Below are positions 1 through 9,315 of a stretch of DNA of 64,000 nucleotides, piece by piece. The stretch lies in assembly GCA_913060895.1 (NCBI GenBank), contig CAJXSN010000001.1, positions 186,001 to 250,000 on the forward strand, in the 5' to 3' direction. The first letter of the stretch is position 1, and each line of letters starts with the position of its first letter. The notes under the pieces were generated by a model. That model had not been told where the DNA came from, ran no database searches, and was given only the letters and a program-made list of their open reading frames with translations. The translations under genes were made by a program, and so were the position numbers. Origin of the DNA: an uncultured Sphingomonadaceae bacterium. Its GTDB lineage: Bacteria > Pseudomonadota > Alphaproteobacteria > Sphingomonadales > Sphingomonadaceae.

Positions 1-347
1 ATGCGTAGCCAGCGGGGCTTCATTTCGTCTGCCAACCGCTGCCCTATGCCGACTGTCACATCTTCGTGAAAACCGTTGTGATTGCGGAACGACCCGAGGA
101 ACAGCTTCAGGCTCTTCGATTCCACGATCGTCTGGCCCGGAGCGTAATCGATCACGAGATGTGCGAAATCCGGTGCGCCGGTAACCGGGCACAGCGACGT
201 AAACTCCGGCGCGGCGAAGCGCACCAGATACAGTGCATCGGGGCGCGGGTTCGCCGGATAGTCCAGTTTCGCTTCTTGCGGTGATGCAGGCAGCGCACTT
301 TGCTGGCCCAGATGGAGTGTGTCAGTTGGTTGATGTGTGTCGCTCAT
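1..347 (-). CDS. queF: NADPH-dependent 7-cyano-7-deazaguanine reductase QueF (3' end outside window)
   Basis: Reverse-strand translation from ATG at 347: [20 protein letters not shown]...[34 protein letters not shown]...[24 protein letters not shown]; the [14 protein letters not shown] and ESKSLK motifs are typical of QueF. Open at the window edge, so absent from the ORF track. Confidence 0.9.
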   Translation of the reverse strand, partial: MSDTHQPTDTLHLGQQSALPASPQEAKLDYPANPRPDALYLVRFAAPEFTSLCPVTGAPDFAHLVIDYAPGQTIVESKSLKLFLGSFRNHNGFHEDVTVGIGQRLADEMKPRWLR

Positions 348-498
348 GCAGCGCCTGTGCCTTTATCATACGCCCGAGACAAGTCGGCGGTTTGACGGTT
401 ACGTTTCAGCGCCTATTCAGTGCAGCCCTTGCTTAGGGCCCAGTACCGTCCGATATTGAACCGAAACCAAACCGATCCAGCACCATTTCGATCCAGCT

Positions 499-1848
499 AT
501 GTCCAACCCCATGATCCGAGCGTTTTCCGCTTCTCTGGCACTTCTTTGTGCATCCCCCGCTCTTGCCCAGCAGCAGGGTGGATTCAATCTTCCCGAGAGC
601 GCCACGCCCTCCCCCTTGCCCACTGGCAGCGGTCAGGTACAGGGTCCGGTCGACGATAGCGGCATCGTGCCTGTGGGGCCCCGCGTTATCGGGCAGGAGG
701 CCGCACCCGGCCCGTCCCCCACCACATCACCGACCATTGCCCCCACGGGCCGCCCCTCGCAGTCCGCGACACAGGCGCCGACGATACGCACGCCTGCGCC
801 CCGGCCATCCCGGACCCAAGCGGTTCCCGCGCCAACGCCGCAGACAGCGCCGGACAGGGGCACAATTTCTCCAGCGCAGCAGGTTCGCCAGCCAGGCACA
901 GGCATAGCTCCTGACGGACCTTCGATCACCGATCCGATTGTCTCCGCTGATGGCTCTGGCGCAGACGAAGCAGAAACCGTCAGCGATGCGTCCGCCCTGC
1001 CGACGGCGCCGGGATCGATCGAGGCGCAAAGCGGGACGCAGACCAGCTCCGCAGAACCCGCGACCCCTTCCTGGTGGTGGTGGATGATCGCCGCTTTGGC
1101 TGCCATCGCTGCTTTGGCTGCAGCAATGTTCATCTTCCGCCGCAAACGTGCGGAAGCCCCTATCGTGGCAGTACCGAAAGCCTCGCCAGGCCTGATGCCT
1201 GCCGCAGCGCGCGCGCCCGCTGACGAGTCCGAGGTCGAGACTTTACCTTCGCCGGAGTCCGAACTTGAAGCAGAACCGCAGCCGGAATGGGCGCCACAGG
1301 ACAACCATGTTCCCTCCCACTCCCCTGCTTTCGCACCTGCTGCGAAGGCATCGTCCCAGGGCAGTCGCCTGATTGCGCCGCTCGGCCTGAAAACGAAGGT
1401 CGTTCGGATGCAGCGCAGCATACGCGCGATTACCGTCACTGCGCAGATCACTGTGACCAATCGCGGGACGGAACCGATCGACAATGCCGTCTTGCAAGGC
1501 GATCTGGTAGGCGCATCCAGAGGCAAGCCGCTGGGTGAGCAGCTGGCCAATGCCGCGGCCGATCTGGAAGAACTGGAAGAAATGGGCACTCTTGCCCCGG
1601 GCGAATGCCGCGAAGTAACACTGCAGGTGCGGCGCGAACTGCCGGAGATCGAGGGTATCCGGCAAGGCAACACCATCGTCTTCATTCCGCTGCTGCGCAT
1701 TCGATTCGCAGGCGACGGCACTGCTCCGCTCGCCTCCACAGTGCTGGTCGGGCATCCCCCGGAACGCAGCGGAGGCAAGCCCACCCCCTTCCTCGCCAAC
1801 GCGCCGCCGCAAATTTACGGCGAAGTCGTAGGCCGCGCTTTAGGCTGA
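499..1848 (+). CDS. Hypothetical secreted/membrane protein: signal peptide, Pro/Thr-rich linker, TM segment (WWWWMIAALAAIAALAAAMFIF), C-terminal globular domain
   Basis: 449 aa ORF; N-terminal signal (ALLCASPALAQQ), low-complexity linker, single hydrophobic segment followed by RRKR. Confidence 0.75.
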   Translation: MSNPMIRAFSASLALLCASPALAQQQGGFNLPESATPSPLPTGSGQVQGPVDDSGIVPVGPRVIGQEAAPGPSPTTSPTIAPTGRPSQSATQAPTIRTPAPRPSRTQAVPAPTPQTAPDRGTISPAQQVRQPGTGIAPDGPSITDPIVSADGSGADEAETVSDASALPTAPGSIEAQSGTQTSSAEPATPSWWWWMIAALAAIAALAAAMFIFRRKRAEAPIVAVPKASPGLMPAAARAPADESEVETLPSPESELEAEPQPEWAPQDNHVPSHSPAFAPAAKASSQGSRLIAPLGLKTKVVRMQRSIRAITVTAQITVTNRGTEPIDNAVLQGDLVGASRGKPLGEQLANAAADLEELEEMGTLAPGECREVTLQVRRELPEIEGIRQGNTIVFIPLLRIRFAGDGTAPLASTVLVGHPPERSGGKPTPFLANAPPQIYGEVVGRALG

Positions 1849-1926
1849 GCAAGCGGATAAGCGGCTGCGGGACCATTTCAACTCGCCTTATCGACTGGCG
1901 CACTTCGTACAGGTAGCACCTGCTTT

Positions 1927-2775
1927 ATGGAAAAACTGGTTTCAACTAAGTGGTTGGCGTATGCATCCGGCCAGGCCGATCTGGTGATCTTCGATGCATC
2001 GCTGCATCTGCCAGATGCTGGCCGCGATGCGGGTGCAGAATTCGCCGCAGCCCACATTCCCGGCGCACGGTTTCTGGACCTCGCATCTCTGCACGATCCG
2101 GCATCCAGCCTGCCCGGCAAAGTTCCCGATAGCGTGCGTGTTGCCGAACACCTGAGTGCGCTGGGCGCACGGCCCGGGGATCGCATCGTGCTGTATGATG
2201 ACAGCAACCTGCACACCGCTTGTAGAGCTTGGTATCTGCTCGATCTGCACGGTGTAACAGACGTCGCAGTGCTGGATGGCGGGCTGAGCAAATGGCGGGC
2301 TGAAGACCGCGCTATCGAGAGCGGCACCGATACGCCAGAAGCCGGTGCAAAGCGCCCTCTCGCCCCGTCCCGCGGCCGTATCCGCAGCAAGGACGAAATG
2401 CTGGATAATCTTGCCGCGCATAAGGAACAGGTGGTCGATGCCCGCGATAAAGGGCGTTTTACCGGAGAGATTGCGGACACCGTGCACAACCTCGCGGGCG
2501 GGCATATTCCGGGCGCGAAGAACCTGCCCTTCACCCAGCTATTCGCCAGCGACGGGACATTCCTGCCCGTGCCCGAACTGGCCGATGCATTCCGACAGGC
2601 AGGCATCGATCCGCAGCAACCGGTGGTGACCAGCTGCGGTAGCGGAGTAACCGCTTCGGTACTGGCTTTTGCTCTCGCACTGCTCGGAGCGCCCGAAGTG
2701 GCCTTATACGATGGCAGCTGGTCGGAATGGGGCGCCGACCCCGCGACGCCGAAAGAACAAGGGCCGGCGCAGTGA
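1927..2775 (+). CDS. sseA: Sulfurtransferase (3-mercaptopyruvate sulfurtransferase-like, two rhodanese domains)
   Basis: 282 aa; VSTKWLA, HIPGARFLDL, HIPGAKNLPF and the active-site-like loop TSCGSGVTA are SseA/rhodanese motifs. Confidence 0.9.
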   Translation: MEKLVSTKWLAYASGQADLVIFDASLHLPDAGRDAGAEFAAAHIPGARFLDLASLHDPASSLPGKVPDSVRVAEHLSALGARPGDRIVLYDDSNLHTACRAWYLLDLHGVTDVAVLDGGLSKWRAEDRAIESGTDTPEAGAKRPLAPSRGRIRSKDEMLDNLAAHKEQVVDARDKGRFTGEIADTVHNLAGGHIPGAKNLPFTQLFASDGTFLPVPELADAFRQAGIDPQQPVVTSCGSGVTASVLAFALALLGAPEVALYDGSWSEWGADPATPKEQGPAQ

Positions 2776-4004
2776 CCAAAGGCGCAGGCAAGGACAAGAA
2801 AAAGAACAAAGGCATCGCCACGCGACTGGCGGAGGGTGGCCGCCGCGCAGAATGGACCGCGCCGGTCGTAAACCCGCCCGTCTGGCGCGGATCCACGCAT
2901 CTGTTTGCCACTGATGCAGAACGCAAGAAAGCGCTGGGCAAGATTGGTGACGGGCAATTCTTCTATGGCCGTCACGGTTCTCCCACCCAATGGGCGCTTT
3001 CGGAAGCCCTGACCGATATCGAGCCCGGTGCTGCCGGAACGGTTCTCTACCCCAGCGGGGTCGCCGCAATCGCCGGTGCGCTGATGGCCGTGCTTCGCCC
3101 CGGCGATGTGTTGCTGGTGACAGATAATGCCTACGACCCCAGCCGCAGCATGGCGACGGGATTGCTCGCTGATTTTGGCGTCGAGCCGCGCTTTTTCGAT
3201 CCGATGGATACACACGGGTTCGCCGATCAAATATGCGAGCGGACCAAGGCCGTTCTGTTTGAAAACCCCGGCAGCCTGACAATGGAAGTGTGCGATGTGC
3301 CCGCACTCACAGCAATTGCCCGCCAGCACGGAGTGATTTCGCTGATCGACAACACCTGGGCTTCCCCGATCGGCTTTCCCGCACTGGAACGGGGCTGCGA
3401 TATTTCCATTATGTCGCTGACCAAGCATGTCGGCGGGCATTCTGATCTGCTGATGGGTTCGGCCAGTGCAGGCGCGAAATATTTCCCCCGCCTGAAGCGT
3501 ACAGCGCAGAAAATGGGGCAGGTTGTCTCGCCCGACGACGCAGCTCTCGCCCTGCGCGGGCTCAGGACTATGAAGGTGCGTCTGGACCATAGCACGCAGA
3601 GCGCACTGGCCATTGCCAAATGGTTGCAGACGCGTTCGGAAGTTGCCCATGTCCTGTGCCCGCCACTGGCCGGATCACCCGGTCATGATGTGTGGGCACG
3701 CGATTTTACCGGCGGCTGCGGATTGTTTACCTTTATTTTGAAAGGCCGAACGCCGCAGCATCGCAGCCGGTTCGTCGACGCGCTAGAGCATTTCGGCATC
3801 GGCTACAGCTGGGGCGGGTATGAAAGCCTGGCCCTGCCGTTTGATCCGGAGGATATCCGTACAGCCAGTGACTGGCCCCCTGTCCGCTGGAATGCGGACG
3901 AGACTGGTGACCGATTGGGCATTCGCCTTTCGATCGGGCTTGAAGATACAGATGATCTGATTGCAGACTGCAAACAGGCCTTTGCCGCAATGGATATTGA
4001 ATGA
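2772..4004 (+). CDS. metC: Cystathionine beta-lyase (Cys/Met metabolism PLP-dependent enzyme)
   Basis: ORF 2727..4004; GTG at 2772 overlaps the sseA stop (GTGA). Motifs NPPVWRGSTHLF, LYPSGVAAI, SLTKHVGGHSDLLMG (PLP lysine), SYSWGGYESL. Confidence 0.88.
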   Translation: MTKGAGKDKKKNKGIATRLAEGGRRAEWTAPVVNPPVWRGSTHLFATDAERKKALGKIGDGQFFYGRHGSPTQWALSEALTDIEPGAAGTVLYPSGVAAIAGALMAVLRPGDVLLVTDNAYDPSRSMATGLLADFGVEPRFFDPMDTHGFADQICERTKAVLFENPGSLTMEVCDVPALTAIARQHGVISLIDNTWASPIGFPALERGCDISIMSLTKHVGGHSDLLMGSASAGAKYFPRLKRTAQKMGQVVSPDDAALALRGLRTMKVRLDHSTQSALAIAKWLQTRSEVAHVLCPPLAGSPGHDVWARDFTGGCGLFTFILKGRTPQHRSRFVDALEHFGIGYSWGGYESLALPFDPEDIRTASDWPPVRWNADETGDRLGIRLSIGLEDTDDLIADCKQAFAAMDIE

Positions 4005-5242
4005 CTGCGACATCCCCAAATCAAGCGACTGTGCTGCCGGAACCCACGGGACCCGAACCCAAGCCGCTGCTGGATCCACGCACAGGCGAGCCGCTGATCG
4101 ACCCCGAAACGGGCGAACAGATGACCGGCGTTCCGTCACAGGAACCGGTCCCTGTTCTCGACCCTGAAACAGGCGAACCAGTCCTTGACCCCGAAACCGG
4201 TGAGCCATTGTTGGCAATCCCGGAACCCGCAGCAACCGTTGAACCCGAACCTGTCGAGGCCATCGGTTCATCGGACGAGCTGAAAGAAGCCGTCAGCGAG
4301 CGCAGCGAAACTGTTGGCGGAATGGTCGAAACGCTCGACGCGATGGCCTTCGAAATTGGCTCCACGCGAATTTCGCTGTGGGACGGATTGGTAGTGCTCG
4401 GGGTCATCATCGTGGTCATCGTGCTTGCGTGGGGCATGACCAAGCTGATTCACAAACTGCTCGCGCGTTTTACCCGTTTGGATGAAACCCAAAGGTTGCT
4501 CAGTGAGAAACTGGTCACCATCGCGATTTGGGCAGGCGCATTTTTCATCGGCATTGATTTGCTGGGTATCGATCTTACTGCACTTGCGGTGTTCTCCGGT
4601 GCGTTTGGCCTTGCCATTGGTTTCGGTCTGCAGAAAACCTTCGGTAATCTGATCGCGGGTATTATCCTTCTGATGGACAAATCCATCAAGCCGGGTGACG
4701 TGATTGCAGTGGCCGATCAGGCGGGGGCGTCCACTTTCGGGCAAATCCGGAAAATCGGCATTCGTGCGGTCTCCATCACCACAAGGGACCAGAAGGAATA
4801 TCTTATTCCGAACGAGAACCTGATGATTAACCAGGTGGAGAACTGGTCCTACTCCAGCAAAAATGTCCGTGTGCAGGTGCCCGTCGGCATCAGTTACAAT
4901 TGCGATCTCGAGGTTGGTGAGCGGCTGATGCTGGAAGCGGCCAAATCGGTAAAGCGGATCAAGAAAACCCCGCCTCCCACCGTATGGCTGGATGGCTATG
5001 GCGACAGTTCGGTCAATTTCATCATCCACTGCTGGATTTCCGATCCCGAGGACGGTGTGGGCAACATCAAGTCCGCCGTTCTCAAGAAGCTGTGGTATCT
5101 GTTTCAGGAGGAAGGCATCGAAATTCCCTTCCCTCAGCGCGACCTCAATCTGCGCGGCAATGCCCAGTTCGATCAACTGGTGGCGGCCATTTCCCAGCGT
5201 GTCGGTGAACAGAACGCCAAGGCGACCGATCAGGAAGACTGA
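4001..5242 (+). CDS. Mechanosensitive ion channel (MscS) family protein with repetitive N-terminal extension
   Basis: 413 aa; FSGAFGLAIGFGLQKTFGNLIAGIILLMDKSIKPGDVI is the MscS pore/beta-domain signature; N-terminus carries DPxTGEP repeats. ATGA overlap with metC. Confidence 0.9.
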   Translation: MTATSPNQATVLPEPTGPEPKPLLDPRTGEPLIDPETGEQMTGVPSQEPVPVLDPETGEPVLDPETGEPLLAIPEPAATVEPEPVEAIGSSDELKEAVSERSETVGGMVETLDAMAFEIGSTRISLWDGLVVLGVIIVVIVLAWGMTKLIHKLLARFTRLDETQRLLSEKLVTIAIWAGAFFIGIDLLGIDLTALAVFSGAFGLAIGFGLQKTFGNLIAGIILLMDKSIKPGDVIAVADQAGASTFGQIRKIGIRAVSITTRDQKEYLIPNENLMINQVENWSYSSKNVRVQVPVGISYNCDLEVGERLMLEAAKSVKRIKKTPPPTVWLDGYGDSSVNFIIHCWISDPEDGVGNIKSAVLKKLWYLFQEEGIEIPFPQRDLNLRGNAQFDQLVAAISQRVGEQNAKATDQED

Positions 5243-5375
5243 CCGCCTGACCGCATGACCTAAGCTGCGAAGATAACCTTGGCGGGCGCAAACGCGGTCT
5301 TTCAAAATTTCTGCTTCCCGCGCTGGCATCCATTCTCACTGGCGAAGCGGACCGGTGGAGCGCATTTGCAGATGC

Positions 5376-6134
5376 ATGGCACAAACCGGAACCATATATC
5401 TTGTCGGCGCAGGCCCGGGCGATCCCGACCTGCTGACCCTGCGCGCCGCCCGCCTGATCGAGCGCGCATCACTGATAGTGCATGACGGGCTTGTCGATCC
5501 GGCTGTTCTTGAACTCGCGCGTGATGATGCGACACTCATTTCTGTCGCCAAACAGCGCAGCAACCATACGCTTGCCCAGGAAGGCATCAATGCCCTGTTG
5601 GTACGCGAGGCACGCGCCGGCCACGATGTCGTGCGCCTGAAGGGCGGCGATCCGCTGGTCTTCGGGCGCGGCGGCGAAGAGGCCGAAGCTGCCCGTGCTG
5701 AAGGGGTCGCCGTTGAAATCGTCCCCGGCATCAGCGCCGCCAATGGCGCGGCGGCCGCAGCACAGATTGCATTGACCCACCGCGACGCTGCCAGCATCGT
5801 CACATTCGTGGCTGGCCAGTGCAAAGGATTGAAGGATCAGAACTGGGCTGGCCTTGCCGGTCCCGGCCGAACGCTGGTGATTTATATGGGCGTGAAGACT
5901 GCCCCGCAAATCGCTGAAAAACTGATGGAAGACGGGCTTGCACCCGAAACGCCGGTGGCTGTCATCGAAAACGGTGCCCGCCCGCAAATGCGTGTGCTTC
6001 GCGGAATCCTCGCTGGCCTGCCCGGCCTCGTCACGGCCGAGAATGTGGTAAGCCCGGCCCTGATCGTGATCGGCGAAGTGACCGCGCGCGAGGATGCCGT
6101 TCTGGCCCGTACTGCTCTGGAGAAAACGCAGTGA
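5376..6134 (+). CDS. cobA: Uroporphyrinogen-III C-methyltransferase
   Basis: YLVGAGPGDPDLLTLRAARLI, RLKGGDPLVFGRGGEEAEA, VPGISAANGAAA motifs. Start at ATG 5376 preferred over 5355. Confidence 0.92.
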   Translation: MAQTGTIYLVGAGPGDPDLLTLRAARLIERASLIVHDGLVDPAVLELARDDATLISVAKQRSNHTLAQEGINALLVREARAGHDVVRLKGGDPLVFGRGGEEAEAARAEGVAVEIVPGISAANGAAAAAQIALTHRDAASIVTFVAGQCKGLKDQNWAGLAGPGRTLVIYMGVKTAPQIAEKLMEDGLAPETPVAVIENGARPQMRVLRGILAGLPGLVTAENVVSPALIVIGEVTAREDAVLARTALEKTQ

Positions 6135-6427
6135 AGATACTGACCGGAAACGATTTGAAAACCGGCGATGTCGTGTGGTGGGACGGACGTGGCTGGTCCC
6201 GCCATGTAGAGGACGCGGTCGATGCGGGCGAGGAAGCGGAAACTATTCTTGCCCGCGAAGAAGCCGCGCGCCGCGTCAACGTCCCCTATGTTGTTGCCGC
6301 TGAAATGGCGGACGGCATCCCCCGCCCCGCCCATATCAAGGACCGGGTTCGCGCCCTTGGCCCCACAGTGCGGCCCGACCTGACTTTGAAACCTGCCGAC
6401 CCCCAAGCCATCGACTGGGTGATCTGA
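6131..6427 (+). CDS. DUF2849 domain-containing protein
   Basis: 98 aa; KILTGNDLKTGDVVWWDG...W; located between cobA and cysI; GTGA overlap with the cobA stop. Confidence 0.8.
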   Translation: MKILTGNDLKTGDVVWWDGRGWSRHVEDAVDAGEEAETILAREEAARRVNVPYVVAAEMADGIPRPAHIKDRVRALGPTVRPDLTLKPADPQAIDWVI

Positions 6428-6431
6428 TTTT

Positions 6432-8060
6432 ATGTATAAATATGATTCTTATGACCAGCAGATGGTCGACGCCCGTGTGGACGAATTTCGCGATCAGGTG
6501 GAACGCCGCCTTGCCGGCAAGCTGACCGAAGACCAGTTCAAGCCGCTGCGGCTGATGAACGGGCTTTATCTGCAGCTCCACGCCTATATGCTGCGCGTCG
6601 CCGTCCCTTATGGCACACTGTCCGGTGCGCAGATGCATATTCTGGCCGATATCGCGGACAAGTATGACCGGGGCTACGGCCACTTCACCACCCGCCAGAA
6701 TATCCAGTACAACTGGATCAAGCTGGAGGACGCGCCCGACCTGATGGCCGATCTGGCGGCTGTCGAGATGCACGCGATCCAGACCAGCGGGAACTGCATC
6801 CGCAATATCAGTTCCGATCATTTCGCAGGCGCAGCGGCGGACGAGCTTGTCGATCCAAGGCCTTACGCGGAATTGCTGCGACAATGGTCGAGCTTCCATC
6901 CTGAATTCATGTACCTGCCACGCAAGTTCAAGATCGCGGTGATAGCGTCTGACACCGATCGCGCGGCCATGCGCCTGCATGATATCGGTATTCAGATTGT
7001 GGAACAGAACGGCGAACTGGGCGCAGCGTTCTATGTCGGTGGAGGCATGGGCCGCACCCCGATGATCGCCCCGCGCATTCGCGATTTCGTGCCGCTGGAT
7101 CAGCTGGTGACCTATTCCGAAGCGTGTTTGCGGGTCTACAACCGCCACGGGCGGCGCGACAACAAGTACAAGGCGCGCATCAAGATCCTGGTCCATGAAA
7201 TGGGCGCAGAGGAATATACGCGTCAGGTGGAAGAGGAATTTGCACACCTGCTGGACGAAGGCATCGAGCCGCCGCTGGCAGAGTTGGAGCGGATCAAGAC
7301 CTACTTCGAAGACCCCGCGTTTGAAGCTGGCGCGAAAAGCATCGATCGCTCCGATCCCGATTTCGCTCTGTGGGTTGAGCGCAATACAGTGCGTCACAAG
7401 CATGACAGTTATGTCAGCGCAGTCATCAGCCTGAAGCCTGTCGGCGGAATTCCCGGCGATGCGACTTCGGCTCAGATGCACCTGATGGCCGATCTCGCGG
7501 CCCAGTACAGCTTCGACGAATGCCGGGTGATGCACACGCAGAACATCGTCCTGCCGCATGTGAAGATTGCGGACCTTCACACATTGTGGACCGCGCTACA
7601 CGAAGCAGGCCTGGGTGAACCCAATCTGGACCAGGTGGGTGATATCATCGCCTGCCCCGGTCTCGATTATTGCAGCCTCGCCAACGCCCGTTCGATCCCG
7701 ATTTCGCAGCAGATTTCTGAACGTTTCGCAGCCAATGGCAAGGGCGATACGCTGGGCGAGCTAAAGCTGAAAATCAGTGGCTGCATCAATGCCTGCGGCC
7801 ACCACCATGCTGGCCATATCGGCATTCTGGGCGTAGATAAGAAGGGCGTCGAAAACTACCAGCTGTTGCTGGGCGGGAGCGAGGCTGAAGACGCTTCGCT
7901 GGCCAAGATAACCGGCCCCGGCTTTAACGAAGCCGGCATTGTCGATGCCGTCGAAACCACCGCCGATGTCTATTTGCGTGAACGGGAGGACGGGGAGCGA
8001 TTCCTTGATACCTATCGCCGCATCGGCATGGCACCTTTCAAGGAGGCGCTGTATGGTTGA
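6432..8060 (+). CDS. cysI: Nitrite/sulfite reductase (siroheme/4Fe-4S hemoprotein), assimilatory sulfite reductase
   Basis: 542 aa; YGHFTTRQNIQYNWI, TSGNCIRNISSDHFAG and KISGCINACGHHHAGHIGILG (siroheme/4Fe-4S Cys motif). Confidence 0.92.
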   Translation: MYKYDSYDQQMVDARVDEFRDQVERRLAGKLTEDQFKPLRLMNGLYLQLHAYMLRVAVPYGTLSGAQMHILADIADKYDRGYGHFTTRQNIQYNWIKLEDAPDLMADLAAVEMHAIQTSGNCIRNISSDHFAGAAADELVDPRPYAELLRQWSSFHPEFMYLPRKFKIAVIASDTDRAAMRLHDIGIQIVEQNGELGAAFYVGGGMGRTPMIAPRIRDFVPLDQLVTYSEACLRVYNRHGRRDNKYKARIKILVHEMGAEEYTRQVEEEFAHLLDEGIEPPLAELERIKTYFEDPAFEAGAKSIDRSDPDFALWVERNTVRHKHDSYVSAVISLKPVGGIPGDATSAQMHLMADLAAQYSFDECRVMHTQNIVLPHVKIADLHTLWTALHEAGLGEPNLDQVGDIIACPGLDYCSLANARSIPISQQISERFAANGKGDTLGELKLKISGCINACGHHHAGHIGILGVDKKGVENYQLLLGGSEAEDASLAKITGPGFNEAGIVDAVETTADVYLREREDGERFLDTYRRIGMAPFKEALYG

Positions 8061-8517
8061 TTCGCACAGCAACCCGCTGGGTAGCAGCCCGGACGAAGTG
8101 CAGTTCCGCTTCCGCGATGACGATCCTGTCGATCACGCACAGGTCACGGTGGATGCGTTTCTTGAACAATCCAATTCCTCCGCCGTCCGCTTAGAACCCG
8201 GCGATGATACGCAGGCCCTGATCCCGCATCTGGAGCGTATCGCATTGGTGGAAGTGAACTTTCCATCCTTCGGCGACGGACGTGGCTATTCCTCCGCACG
8301 GACCCTGCGCGAGGCCGGTTATACCGGAGAACTGCGCGCAGTAGGCGATGTGTTGATCGACCAGCTGAGCAATATGCGCCGCTGCGGGTTCGACAGTTTC
8401 GCGCCCGAAATCCGGTTGGACGAAGCCGACGCGCAGGCAGCGTTCGACCGTTGGCCGCAGCATTATCAGGCGGGCGCTGACACGCGGCGCACGATCGCTC
8501 AGTTGCGCCATGAATGA
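8053..8517 (+). CDS. DUF934 domain-containing protein (predicted accessory of sulfite reduction)
   Basis: ATG at 8053 inside ORF 7939..8517; FPSFGDGRGYSSARTLRE and GDVLIDQLSNMRRCGFDSF match the COG3749/DUF934 pattern; 8-nt overlap with cysI. Confidence 0.85.
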   Translation: MVDSHSNPLGSSPDEVQFRFRDDDPVDHAQVTVDAFLEQSNSSAVRLEPGDDTQALIPHLERIALVEVNFPSFGDGRGYSSARTLREAGYTGELRAVGDVLIDQLSNMRRCGFDSFAPEIRLDEADAQAAFDRWPQHYQAGADTRRTIAQLRHE

Positions 8518-9301
8518 ATTGCGCACGATAGACAGAATAGACACCGCTCCCCGATTTGCTCAAGCCGATGTGGATCGGCTGAATGAACGGTTTGCCGCTG
8601 CCGACACGCGCACCATGCTACGCGGCGTGATCGGAAGCGATCTGATCGGCCGCGCTGCCACCGTGTCGAGCTTTGGTGCAGAGAGTATTGTTCTGCTTCA
8701 CCTTCTCGCACAGGCCGATCCCGGTTTGCCGGTGCTGTTTCTGGAAACGGGCAAGCATTTTCCCGAAACGCTGGCCTATCGCGATGAGGTCGCGCAGGCG
8801 CTCGGTCTGACCAATCTGATCAATCTGACACCCGACGCAAATACACTGGCCGCCAAGGACGAAAACGGGCTGCGCTGGTCCTATGATCCCGACGGGTGCT
8901 GCGACATTCGCAAGGTCCAGCCATTGGCGCAGGCACTGGCCGATTTCGATGCCAGCTTTACCGGGCGCAAGGCGTTCCAGAACAGCGCACGTGCCGCCCT
9001 TCCCCGGTTCGAGCTGGATACCAGCGATGCAGCGGGCCGCCTGAAAATCAATCCACTGATCGACTGGTCGCAGGATGATATCGACGGCTATTTCGAAACG
9101 CACGATCTGCCCCGCCACCCGCTGGTTGAAAGCGGCTATCCGTCCATCGGCTGCTCCCCTTGCACCCACAAAGTGGCCGCCGGGGAAGATCCGCGTTCGG
9201 GCCGGTGGAAGGGTTGGGACAAGACCGAATGCGGCATTCATCTGCCTGGCATCGATGAAACGCCAGGCGACTTGCCGCCCGGTTACGATCCGGCCTTTTA
9301 A
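8510..9301 (+). CDS. cysH: Phosphoadenylyl-/adenylyl-sulfate reductase
   Basis: SSFGAESIVLLHLLAQ, LFLETGKHFPETLAYRD, CCDIRKVQPL, GCSPCTHKV motifs; the paired Cys (CC...CSPC) suggests an APS reductase-type enzyme. Confidence 0.9.
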   Translation: MNELRTIDRIDTAPRFAQADVDRLNERFAAADTRTMLRGVIGSDLIGRAATVSSFGAESIVLLHLLAQADPGLPVLFLETGKHFPETLAYRDEVAQALGLTNLINLTPDANTLAAKDENGLRWSYDPDGCCDIRKVQPLAQALADFDASFTGRKAFQNSARAALPRFELDTSDAAGRLKINPLIDWSQDDIDGYFETHDLPRHPLVESGYPSIGCSPCTHKVAAGEDPRSGRWKGWDKTECGIHLPGIDETPGDLPPGYDPAF

Positions 9302-9315
9302 GGCTTAGAGCCGCG

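Noticed and set aside
1878-3650. 590-aa ORF antisense to sseA/metC
   Set aside because: Shadow ORF opposite two well-supported genes; Cys/Arg/Ser-rich composition with no recognisable motif, as expected from high-GC codon bias.
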